From: Albula goreensis
Taxonomy: Eukaryota > Chordata > Actinopteri > Albuliformes > Albulidae
NCBI GenBank assembly: GCA_022829145.1
Contig: CM040764.1
Coordinates: 7,549,144-7,613,143 of the forward strand
Direction of reading: 5' to 3'
DNA: 64,000 nucleotides
In this document: piece after piece, positions 23,793 to 33,999 of the stretch
Layout: each line of letters starts with the position of its first letter
How positions within the stretch are numbered: position 1 is the first letter of the stretch
Made by a program: the position numbers and the translations under genes
Notes under the pieces: model-generated
The model's input: the letters and a program-made list of their open reading frames with translations, nothing else
Told to the model about the DNA's origin: nothing
Database searches by the model: none

Positions 23793-23810
23793 TGGCCAGC
23801 AGGGGGAGAC
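23793..23810 (+). promoter_or_regulatory. Isolated CTCF-like motif
   Basis: TGGCCAGCAGGGGGAGAC lies about 270 bp beyond the array. It fits the CTCF core well except for A in the GGGCG part. Confidence 0.4.
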
Positions 23811-24063
23811 ACATTCCCAATTTGTACACAATTGTTCTGTCCCATTATTCCGCCTGGTCTCGAACTGCAAACTTGCATCGTTGAGTCCAATAAAATGTAG
23901 GATGTTGATTGATGGGGAAGTGGCAGGGATGTAACACTCGCCTTACATCCATCAAGTTGTGAGTTCAGTTCTTGAGGACTGATCCCAGTCTACATTTTTA
24001 TCTCTGAAGCAAGGAAATGACTGATTTCTACACAGCTTTTCCCAGGTGGTGTAAAGAAAAAAA

Positions 24064-24420
24064 ATGCCCTCTCTCTCTCTCCCTCTTGCTCGCCCTCTCT
24101 CTCCCTCGCTTGCCCCCTCTCTCTCTCTTGATCTCTCAATTTCAATTTGCTTTATTGGCAGGACAACAAAAGTCACATTGCCAAAGCAACATACAAAATC
24201 ACAAAACAACATATTAACAACAATGCAAAGTGTCATTTACAATGCTTAAGATAACTAAACATAACAAAGACAAGGAAAAATAAATAAAGAAATATACATA
24301 TACACACATACATTATAAGTATTCATATACCTACACATACATACACACACATATACCTACATCTACACATACACAGACATACATATATGCATATTCTCTC
24401 TCTCTCCCTTGCTCTCCTTC
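24064..24420 (-). mobile_element. LINE 3' tail with GA-rich end, copy 1a
   Basis: On the minus strand, gctttggcaatgtgac and gccaataaagcaaattg are followed by a GA-rich tract (CT-rich on the plus strand). This matches the 3' end of the LINE at 33590-33655. Only untranslated tail sequence is present. Confidence 0.7.
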
Positions 24421-24625
24421 TCTCTCAAATTCAAATTCAAATGTGCTTTATTGGCATGACAAGGTACTCCTGTGTAGCTAAAGCATAAATAAAAAATACA
24501 AAGAACACTGAACAAAGACAAAAACAACATTCCCATCCCTAACATAAACACATTTACCCATATTAAACAGATGTATTGATAGATTGATAGGAAGAAAGAA
24601 AAAATAAATAAAAAATCTCTCTCCC
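24421..24625 (-). mobile_element. LINE 3' tail, copy 1b
   Basis: The minus strand reads catgccaataaagcacatttg then aatttgaatttgagag, the ending shared by this LINE group. A second tail nearly identical to this one lies at 25125-25330. Confidence 0.7.
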
Positions 24626-25064
24626 TCCCTCCCTCTCGGGCGAGTGTTGGATTAGTTGCTCTGAAGTCAAAGACTGGGAACCCAGAAGTGAAGTGACACA
24701 CGGGATGTTGCACGATCACTCTTATAATCACATAGATATATCTGACCCGATTAAAACGTAGCGACACAACTTTATTTAAAATACAATATCGGACCTTGCT
24801 CTGCTAACTCTTGAAATAAGACTTTCTCATTCGTTTCCTCACCTGGTCAGGCATACACCGTGGACAGTGTATCAGTATCCTTTCACAGTATAAACCAGCA
24901 GAACGTGCCGACTACCGTATCGGTACTGAACACCAAAGTTACACGAATCAAGCTTTCAGCTTCGGGCAACACTTGAGGACTGATCCCAGTCTACATTTTT
25001 ATCTTTGAAGCAAGAAAATGACTGATTTCTACACAGCTTTTCCGAGGTGGTATAAAGAAAAAAA

Positions 25065-25330
25065 GTTGGACTCTCTCTCTCCCTCTTGCTCACCCTCTCT
25101 CTCTTGCTCTCGCTCTCTCACTCTCTCTCAAATTCAAATTCAAATGTGCTTTTATTATCAAATGTGCATAACAAGGTACTCTTGTGTTGCTAAAGCATAA
25201 ATAAAAAATACAAAGAACACTGAACACAGACAAAAACAACATTCCCCTCCCTAACATGAACATATTTACCCATATTAAACAGATGTATTGATAGACTGAT
25301 AGGAAGAAAGAAAAAAATAAATAAAATCTA
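25065..25330 (-). mobile_element. LINE 3' tail, copy 2
   Basis: Equivalent of the tail at 24421-24625, carried in the second unit of the tandem duplication, with the CT-rich tract beside it. Confidence 0.7.
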
Positions 25331-25854
25331 TCTTTTCATTTGCCACAGATGATGGGGGTTTTTGTAGGTTGTAGACATCATGTAGACATCATCCGTCTGT
25401 CTGTGGTGGTGAAGTGGTGGAGCGTGATGTTTCAAACCAGAGAGTTGTGTGGGCGATCCTCTTAATCCACTTGATGATATGCGAGGACAGTCCAAAGAGG
25501 AGGTCGAGAGCAGCGGGAAAAAAACAATAAGAACAGATGGAGGTTCAGTGGAGGAAGATGAGAAAGAAGCAGGGGGAGGAGCTCTGGAATGGGGGGTGAC
25601 ACATGGGATGTTGCACGATCACACTTAAAATCGTTAAAAACTTAAAAACTCTAAACTTTAAAATCTTAAAAACGTTGCTACACAACTTCATTTAAAATAC
25701 AGTATCTGATCTTGCTCTGCTAACTCTTGAAATAAGAGTTTCTCGTTCGTTTCTTAACCTGGTCAGGCATACACCGTGGACAGTGTATCAGTATCCTTTC
25801 ACAGTATAAACCAGCAGAACGTGCCGACGACCGTATCGGTACCGAACACCAAAG

Positions 25855-26130
25855 TCACACGAATCAAGCCGTCAGCTTCGGGCAACACACGCAAAGATGA
25901 ATAGTCATAACGAGTTTCCCATGACCCTTTGCACGTCTGCGGAAACGGATAAGCAATAATTTAGTAACCATTTTCCATGTTTGCTTTTTATTGTAGTGTT
26001 CGTTGTAAGGCGCAGTTAATTTCCTCGTGTATTTGTGCAGTTTCGCTGTCTTAGCTGAGCATATGTTCATTAGCCGCAACAACCGTGGATGAGACAACTT
26101 GTGAGGATCCAACAGAAGGATGTACACAAC
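25855..26130 (+). repeat. Dispersed repeat F, copy 2
   Basis: Direct-orientation relative of 14130-14405. It begins with cacacgaatcaagcc, which also closes the tandem duplication, so the duplication breakpoint lies at or just inside this repeat. Confidence 0.7.
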
Positions 26131-26509
26131 GTTTAACCAGTTATTAGATTGTAGCGATTTCAGCTACTTATACAGTTCAAGCCACCCCCTGAATTTTTCC
26201 TTTTCCTTTGTTGTTCTGTGATTGATTGTTTTATTTCCATTTGTAGCTCTAAAAATTAAGAGTTTGCCGAGTTTGGTAAACCTTTGTGAAAATGTATTTT
26301 AATGAAATAGTAAAATCCAAAACCTAATAAACGCCACTTTACACGAGAAACAAGCGATGGCCACGAGGTATATCCGGATGGCATAAGTACAAATGAAAGG
26401 AACTTGTCCGAAACTTGTTTGTTTGGAAGGTCTTGAAATTACACAAACAGTGAAATGACTGATAGGATGTTTATCAGCAGTGCATTGGGTAAGACATATC
26501 AAATGCACA

Positions 26510-28985
26510 GAAGAACTTGAGGCAACTTCAGACATAAAAAAGCTGAGAGGTATTGACCAGCTCTTCCAATTCAAAGGTTGTAAGTTCAAGGCTAGCTTAA
26601 CTGCTTCTTTTAGCATAGTTATCATCACTGTTGCACTGCATAGAATAAGTTGGGACAACTTTTTATGCCATGAAGCCTTGGATGAGAGGTATTGACTAGC
26701 TTTCCCGATTCAAAGGTTGTAAGTTCAAGGCTAGCCTGACTGCTTCTTTTTGCATAGTTATCATCATTGTTGCACTGCACACAAGAACTTGAGACAACTT
26801 CACACACCAAGAAGCCTTGGATGAGAGGTATTGACCAACTCTCCCAATCCAAAGGTTGGAAGTTCAAGGCTAGCCTAAATTCTTCTTTTAGCATAGTTAT
26901 CATCATTGTTGCACTGCATAGAACAAGTTGGGACAACTACAAACACCAAGAAGCCTTGGATGAGAGGTATTGACTAACTCTCCCAATTCAAAGGTTGGAA
27001 GTTCAAGGCTAGCCTAAATGCTTCTTTTAGCATAGTTATCATCATTGTTGCACTGCATAGAACAAGTTGGGACAACTTCAAACACCAAGAAGCCTTGGAT
27101 GAGAGGTATTGACTAACTCTCCCCATTCAAAGATTGGAAGTTCAAGGCTAGCCTGACTGCTTCTTTTTGCATAGTTATCATCATTGTTGCACTGCACACA
27201 AGAACTTGAGACAACTTCACACAACAAGAAGCCTTGGATGAGAGGTATTGACCAGCTCTTCCAATTCAAAGGTTGGAAGTTCAAGACCAACTTACCCACT
27301 TCTTTTAGCATAGTTCTCATCATTGTTGCACTGCACACAAGAACTTGAGACAACATCAGACACCAAAAAGCTTTGGATGAGAGGTATTGACCAGCTCTTC
27401 CAATTCAAAAGTTGGAAGTTCAAGGCCAGCTTACCTGCTTCTTTTTGCATAGTTATCATCATTGTTGCACTGCACACAAGAACTTGAGACAACTTCACAC
27501 AGCAAGAAGCCTTGGATGAGAGGTATTGACCAGCTCTTCCAATTCAAAGGTTGGAAGTTCAAGACCAACTTACCCACTTCTTTTAGCATAGTTCTCATCA
27601 TTGTTGCACTGCACACAAGAACTTGAGACAACCTCAGACACCAAAAAGCCTTGGATGAGAGGTATTGACCAGCTCTCCCAATCCAAAGGTTGGAAGTTCA
27701 AGACCAGCTCATCTGCTTCTTTTAGCATAATTATCATCATTGCTGCACTGCACAGAAGAAGTTGAGACAACTTCAGACACCAAGAAGCCTGAGAAGAGAG
27801 GTATTAGCCAGCTCTCCCAATTCAAAGGTTGTGTGTTAAAGACCAGCTTACCTGCTTCTTTTACAATAGTTGTCATCATTGTTGCACTGCATAGAAGAAG
27901 TTGAGTCAACTTCAGACCCCAACAGGCCTTGGATGAGCGGTATTGACCAGCTCTTCCAATTCAAAGGTTATGGGTTCAAGGCCAGCTTACCTGCTTCTTT
28001 TAGCACAGTTATCATCATTGTTGCACTGCATAGAACAAGTTGAGACACCATCACACACTAAGAAGCCTTGGATGAGAGGTATTGACCAGCTCTTCCAAAT
28101 CAAAGGTTATGGGTTCAAGGCCAGCTTACCTGCTTCTTTTAGCACAGTTATCATCATTGTTGCACTGCATAGAACAAGTTGAGACACCATCACACACCAA
28201 GAAGCCTTGGATGAGAGGTATTGACCAGCTCTTCAAAATCAAAGGTTGGAAGTTCAAGACCAGCTCATCTGCTTCTTTTAGCATAGTTATCACCATTGTT
28301 GCACTGCATAGAACAAGTTGAGACACCATCACACACTAAGAAGCCTTGGATGAGAGGTATTGACCAGCTCTTCCAATTCAAAGGTTATGGGTTCAAGGCC
28401 AGGTTACCTGCTTCTTTTAGCATAGCTATCATCATTGTTGCACTGCATAGAACAAGTTGAGACACCATCACACACTAAGAAGCCATGGATCAGAGGTATT
28501 GACCAGCTCTTCCAATTCAAAGGTTATGGGTTCAAGACCAGCTTACCTGCATCTTTTAGCATAGTTATCACCATTGTTGCACTGCATAGAACAAGTTGAG
28601 ACACCCTCACACACTAAGAAGCCTTGGATGAGAGGTATTGACCAGCTCTTCCAATTCAGAGGTTATGGGTTCAAGGCCAGGTTACCTGCTTCTTTTAGCA
28701 TAGCTATCATCATTGTTGCACTGCATAGAACAAGTTGAGACACCATCACATACTAAGAAGCCTTGGATGAGAGGTATTGACCAGCTCTTCCAATTCAAAG
28801 GTTATGGGTTCAAGGCCAGCTTACCTGCATCTTTTAGCATAGTTATCATCATTGTTGCACTGCATAGAACAAGTTGAGACACCATCACACACTAAGAAGC
28901 CTTGGATGAGAGGTATTGACCAGCTCTTCCAATTCAAAGGTTATTAGTTCAAGGCCAGCTTACCTGCTTCCTTTAGCATAGTGAT
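26510..28985 (+). repeat. 139-bp satellite, 18 units, with tRNA-like pol III boxes
   Basis: Units start at about 139-bp spacing (gaggtattgac near 26551, 26690, 26828 and on to 28911). Each carries a box A-like TGGATGAGAGG. About 45 bp later comes a box B-like stretch, which in the right-hand units is GGTTCAAGGCC, an exact fit to GGTTCRANNCC. A TTTT follows about 20 bp on (cttcttttagc). Left-hand units mostly have AGTTCAAGGCT. The unit core aligns with tRNA-headed repeats elsewhere in the window. Minus-strand open frames here come from the repeat. Confidence 0.9.
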
Positions 28986-29055
28986 CCTCTATGTTTTGTG
29001 TGGCTATTGTCAGACATATGATTGAAAAAGGGATAAAGAGAGCTCTCAAATGCGA

Positions 29056-29130
29056 AGGATTCCATGGCACACTGGGATAGACCGCCCTTCACGGAGCTGG
29101 AGGTTGTTGGTTCAAATCCGTGCTGGACCC
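29056..29130 (+). repeat. tRNA-derived SINE-like head
   Basis: Box A-like tggcacactgggatag and box B GGTTCAAATCC are about 45 bp apart, in a cloverleaf-like context ending gtgctggac. This is the clearest tRNA-like copy in the window. It sits where the 139-bp satellite meets element E. Confidence 0.6.
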
Positions 29131-30039
29131 GAGCAACGAATGGGGGAGGTGTGGATATCTCCCCCAAGCGCAAGCGAGGTGTGAGTGCGAGTGTGAGTGT
29201 GTGTGTGTGTGTGTGAGTGAGTGTGTGAGTGAAGGAGGGGGGAAACGGTGTGGGCCCCCCCCCGAGGTTTCCGGAAGTGGAAACAGGGGGTTATGCTTAT
29301 GCACCTGGTGAGTGTGTATGTATTTGTTTTTATCTCTGTCCGTGTCCCTTTAGAGATGATGCAAGGCCATCCCTTCCCCACCCCCAATTGGGGGCGCCAT
29401 GACATTTTCAAGAACAGTAACCTGGGTCACATGACTCCTCACATGACCCCAAGTTAGAGCTCTGGAAAATGTCATGCCACCCCCAATGTCTTACAAAGAC
29501 AGTGGGATACGTACCTGCCGTCCGTCTGCGCTGGCACGGCCTCCCTCCACCTGCAAGGCGGTCTCTCCCCTCCGTGTCTTCAGACAGCACACCTGACAAA
29601 AAGCACACACACACACAAAGAAGCAACGTTTCAACCCTACACCTCAAAATGGCAAAAAACGAGCATCTCTTATACCTCAGAGGTCCTGACATTTGCTCTG
29701 TCTGGGGCTGGTCAGGCAGAAACATTGTGGACCTCAGCATGTGAAAACAGCCATCCCCTGCAGCAGAAGCAGAGAAAAAGAGCACACGGGTGTTCTCCTG
29801 AATGTTTTCTCCTGATGTGTAATTGAGAGCCAACCAACAGCACCTTCATTCCTACAGGGGACCCAATGGAAGGTGGAGATTTACCCAGCTGGCACAGGGA
29901 TGGATGGGGTCTGTGACAATGGTCACCAGTGAAAGTGGAGCCAGTCGCTCTGCTGTGTGACCTGTGAAAAGAAGAAAGAGGCAAAGACAAGAGTCAGCAA
30001 AACACACTCACCTACTGGCCCCTACACAGGCCTCAGTGT

Positions 30040-31216
30040 ACCTCTGTGCAGGTAAACACGCTCACCGACAGGCCCCGATACAGGCCTGAGTGTACTTCTG
30101 TGCAGATAAACACATTCAGCTCCAGGCCCCTACACAGGTCTAAGTGTAACTCTGTGCAGATAAACACACTCACCTATAGGCCCCTACACAGGCCTGAATG
30201 TACCTCTATGCAGGTAAAAACACTCACCTAAAGGCCCCTTCACAGGCCTAAGTGTAACACTGTGAAGATAAACACACTCACCTACAGGCCCCTACACAGG
30301 CCTGAGTGTACCTGTGTACAGGAAAACACACTCACGTACAGGCTCCGACACAGGCCTGTGTGTACCTCTGTGCAGGTAAACACACTCACCTAAAGGCCCC
30401 TACAAAGGCCTGAGTGTACCTCTGTGCAGGAAAAAACACTCACCAACAGGCCTCTACACAGGCCTGAGTGTACCTGTGTGCAGGTAAACACACTCACCTT
30501 AAGGCCCCTACACAGGCCTGAGTGTACCTCTGTGCAGATAAACACACTTACCGACAGGCCCCGATACAGGCCTGAGTGTACCTCTGTGCAGATAAACACA
30601 TTCAGCTCCAGGCCCCTACACAGGTCTAAGTGTAAGTCTGTGCAGATAAACACACTCACCTACAGGCCCCTACACAGGCCTGAATGTACCTCTATGCAGG
30701 TAAAAACACTCACCTAAAGGCCCCTACACAGGCCAAAGTGTAACTCTGTGCAGATAAACACACTCACCTACAGGCCCCTACACAGGCCTGAGTGTACCTG
30801 TGTACAGGAAAACACACTCACGTACAGGCTCCGACACAGGCCTGAGTGTACCTCTGTGCAGGAAAACACACTCACCTAAAGGCCCCTACAAAGGCCTGAG
30901 TGTACCTCTGTGCAGGTAAACACACTAACCTACAGGCCCCTACAAAGGCCTGAGTGTACCTCTGTGCAGGAAAAAACACTCACCAACAAGCCTCTACACA
31001 GGCCTGAGTGTACCTCTGTGCAGGTAAACACACTCACCTAAAGGCCCCTACACAGGCCTGAGTGTACCTCTGTGCAGATAAACACACTCACCGACAGGCC
31101 CCGATACAGGCCTGAGTGTACCTCTGTGCAGATAAACACATTCAGCTCCAGGCCCCTACACAGGTCTAAGTGTAAGTCTGTGCAGATAAACACACTCACC
31201 TATAGGCCCCTACACA
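30040..31216 (+). repeat. 54-bp minisatellite with a higher-order repeat
   Basis: The unit contains ggcctgagtgtacctctgtg, then caggtaaacacactcacc and aggcccctacaca. About 22 units precede the gap. A marked variant (gacaggccccgata) recurs at 30067, 30553 and 31093. These steps of 486 and 540 bp are nine and ten units. Because 54 is divisible by three, long open frames appear in it; they are not genes. Confidence 0.9.
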
Positions 31217-31716
31217 NNNNNNNNNNNNNNNNNNNNNNNNNNNNNNNNNNNNNNNNNNNNNNNNNNNNNNNNNNNNNNNNNNNNNNNNNNNNNNNNNNNN
31301 NNNNNNNNNNNNNNNNNNNNNNNNNNNNNNNNNNNNNNNNNNNNNNNNNNNNNNNNNNNNNNNNNNNNNNNNNNNNNNNNNNNNNNNNNNNNNNNNNNNN
31401 NNNNNNNNNNNNNNNNNNNNNNNNNNNNNNNNNNNNNNNNNNNNNNNNNNNNNNNNNNNNNNNNNNNNNNNNNNNNNNNNNNNNNNNNNNNNNNNNNNNN
31501 NNNNNNNNNNNNNNNNNNNNNNNNNNNNNNNNNNNNNNNNNNNNNNNNNNNNNNNNNNNNNNNNNNNNNNNNNNNNNNNNNNNNNNNNNNNNNNNNNNNN
31601 NNNNNNNNNNNNNNNNNNNNNNNNNNNNNNNNNNNNNNNNNNNNNNNNNNNNNNNNNNNNNNNNNNNNNNNNNNNNNNNNNNNNNNNNNNNNNNNNNNNN
31701 NNNNNNNNNNNNNNNN
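31217..31716. other. Assembly gap of 500 N
   Basis: Exactly 500 N. The left edge lies within the 54-bp array and the right edge within a GA-rich array, so the true length is unknown. Confidence 0.99.
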
Positions 31717-32226
31717 AGAGAGAGAGGGCGAGCGAGAGGGAGAGAAAGTGGGAGAGAGAGAGAGCGAGCGAGGGAGAGAAAGAGCAAGAGAGAGAGAGGG
31801 CGAGCGAGACGGAGAGAAAGTGGGAGAGAGAGACCAAGCAAGGGAGAGAGAGGACGAGCAAGAGGGAGAGGAAGTGGGAGAGAGAGGACAAGCGAGAGGG
31901 AGAGAGAGCGAGCAAGGAAGAGAAAGAACAAGAGAGAGAGGGCAGGCAAGAGGGAGAGAGAGGGCAAGCGAGAGAGAGAGAGAGCAAGAAAGAGGGCGAG
32001 TGAGAGGGAGAGAGGGCGAGTGAGACAGAAAGAGAGCAAGAGAGAGAGGGCGAGCAAGAGGGAGAGAGGGTGAGCGAGACAGAGAGAGAGGGCGAGAGAG
32101 CAAGAGAGAGAGGACGAGCGAGAGGGAGAGAGAGAGCAAGGGAGAGAGGGCGTACGAGCAAGAGGGAGAGACAGAGAGAGAGGGCGAGCGAGAGGGAGAG
32201 AGAGTGAGCGAGGGGGCGAGAGAGAG
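31717..32226 (+). repeat. GA-rich array
   Basis: Purine-only to purine-rich tract with interspersed gcgagcgagaggg blocks. Similar tracts lie beside several LINE ends in this window (24.06, 32.75 and 33.65 kb). Open frames on both strands are compositional. Confidence 0.9.
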
Positions 32227-32752
32227 ATCAGCCAGCTGATCCTGAGGCTCACTGAACACAACACCACCATCAGTCAACTTCAGGACAGCACCTCAATAAC
32301 ACTTAGAATTAGAGTAAACCGAATTATCAAAAATCTCAAAAACTCTTATTTGGACCATGGGGACACAATCACAAAATCTCAAAACAGAATAAATTGCTAT
32401 CTGGCCCTAAATAGAAAATATGAATTGGCGGAATATCTAGTGAACGTTACAAATACAAAACAAAGAGAGATCCTGGAAAAAAATTGTGTCAGTGACCACA
32501 GCCTGGCCATTGAAAAGGATCGACACAGACAAACCAGGCTGGCCAGAAAGGACAGGCTGTGTGAGCAATATAAGACCAAAGAGGTAGAGACAGAGATTCA
32601 CTTTCTTTTATATTGCACAAATTACGATAAAGAAAGAGAAATATTCTTTAAAAATATAAACATTGTTTTCCCTGACTTTAAAAATTGAAATGACATGGAA
32701 AAATTATCAATAATTCTAGGAGAAGGGCCTACAGCACAACAAGCAGCCAAAT
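32227..32752 (+). mobile_element. LINE ORF2 C-terminal fragment A
   Basis: A frame (about 32300-32690) encodes the region after reverse transcriptase: INCYLALNRKYELAEYL, then RLARKDRLCEQY and VETEIHFLLYC, and then NIVFPDFKN. This is the zinc-binding C-terminal block of a non-LTR retrotransposon ORF2, of the kind seen in several fish LINE clades. It stops where a GA-rich array begins, just after AAK, before the end seen in fragment B. The exact clade is not resolved. Confidence 0.75.
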
Positions 32753-32945
32753 AGAGAGAGAGAGAGAGCGAGGAAGAGAGAGAGCAAGAGAGAGAGAGGG
32801 CAAGTGAGGGAGAGAAAGAGATGGCGAGGGAGAGAGACAGCAATAGAGAGAGGGCGAGTGAGAGGGAGAGAGAGTGAGCGAGGAGGAGAGAGAGTGAGCA
32901 AGCAAGAGGAAGAGTGAGTGAGAGAGACAGCAAGAGAGAGAGAGG
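32753..32945 (+). repeat. GA-rich array
   Basis: Purine-rich tract between LINE fragments A and B, similar in composition to the tract at 31717-32226. Confidence 0.9.
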
Positions 32946-33655
32946 GAAATTATGTTCAAAATAAAATGTTCAAAGAATTAGAGGAAACCAAATCATGACT
33001 AAAGAAAAAGAAAAATACATCACCCATTGGAAGAAATCTACCCAGACTCAACATAAGCTTGAATGCTATTTGGCCCTCAAAAGAAAGTACACCATGGCAG
33101 AATATTTAACCATGGTGACTGATAACAAATTGAGAAAACACTGACAACGTACAGATTCAGCGAGCACAGCCATAGAGACCGGCCGTCACAGGCAGACATG
33201 GCTGCCCAGAGAGGACAGGCTGTGCTCCCACTGCGATCAGGGGGCGGTGGAGACAGAGCTGTACTTCCTTACAGAATGCCCCAAATATCAAGACGTCAGA
33301 CATTCATTTTATTCAAAAATTGGAACTTTCCCTGAATTAAAAAACTATAACAATGTAGAAAAACTCCCCTAAATTCTGGGAGAAAAAACTGAATGTGTGG
33401 CATTGGCTGCCAAATATGTGGCCTCCTGTCATAAACTGAGGGACAACCAGTGAAGCACCATTTCGTCTTTTACATTAGCTGCAGTGTCTTTCGTATTTCT
33501 GTATTTGTCATGAATTTTTTAAATATGGTATTTATTTTTATTTATTAATTGTATTATGTATGTTTTCAATGTGTGACTTAAATGTTGCATTGGTTTAGCT
33601 TTGGCAATATTGCCGGTACGCAGTCATGCCAATAAAGCATTATTAAATTGAAAAT
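32946..33655 (+). mobile_element. LINE ORF2 C-terminal fragment B with 3' tail
   Basis: A second copy of the same C-terminal region (LECYLALKRKYTMAEYL, later LAAKYVASCHKLRDNQ before a stop). It is broken by frame changes. A 3' untranslated tail follows, ending tcatgccaataaagcatta and then aaattgaaaattgaag. The tail matches those on the minus strand at 24-25 kb. Confidence 0.75.
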
Positions 33656-33780
33656 TGAAGGAGGGAGAGCGAGGGAGAGCAAGGGAGAGGGAGAGAGAGT
33701 GAGCGAGAGAGAGAGAGCAAGAGGGAGAGAGGGGGAGCGAGAGGAAGAGAGAGAGCGAGGGAGGAGAGGAAGAGTGAGAT
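33656..33780 (+). repeat. GA-rich array at a LINE 3' end
   Basis: It follows the LINE tail directly, as in the other copies, and looks like part of, or an expansion of, the LINE's own terminal repeat. Confidence 0.8.
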
Positions 33781-33999
33781 GGAGATGGACATTGAGCACA
33801 AAAAGGAGTGGAGACATCACACACAGAATGATGAGCACCTAAATGTATTTTCATTTTTAAAGATTTCCACGAATATTTGTTTGATTTCTGTACAGAACAT
33901 GAATAGAAATGCTCATGGTGAATCAGAGAAGAAAATAGGCTTTTTTGTTTTATTAAAAAAAAAAAAACAAGATTTAACAAGAAAAGAACATTATAAGGA

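Larger units (their letters stand above)
23965..25890 (+). repeat. ~1 kb direct tandem duplication
   Basis: Copy 1 (about 23965-24972) and copy 2 (about 24967-25890) both begin ttgaggactgatcccagtct. They share the CT-rich tract, a LINE tail, gggatgttgcacgatcac, then gcatacaccgtggacagtgt and agcagaacgtgccgac, and end cttcgggcaacac. The copies are similar over most of their length. Copy 1 holds two LINE tails where copy 2 holds one. Confidence 0.85.
28980..31216 (-). repeat. Element E, right copy (inverted relative to the left copy)
   Basis: Read on the minus strand from 31216 down, this is the 54-bp array, the cttcttttcacaggtcac junction (about 29965), gaatgaaggtgctgttgg, agacattgggggtggcat, and a tRNA-headed end. 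About 1 kb of it is inverted relative to 12225-13215, about 16 kb away. An exon-like segment, bounded by tttgtcag and caggtacg on the minus strand, lies near 29510-29590 and corresponds to 12676-12754 in the left copy. Its 5' end is lost in the assembly gap. Confidence 0.7.

Noticed and set aside
26625-28332. Series of minus- and plus-strand frames repeating SQLVLCSATMM-type peptides
   Set aside because: They recur every 139 bp with the satellite and end within one or two units.
30424-31210. Open frame with an 18-residue repeat (RPECTSVQINTL type)
   Set aside because: The 54-bp unit is divisible by three, so openness is expected; the frame runs into N. No gene context.
31717-32277. Arg/Glu-rich and Leu/Ser-rich frames on both strands
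   Set aside because: Purely compositional, from GA-rich DNA and the N gap.
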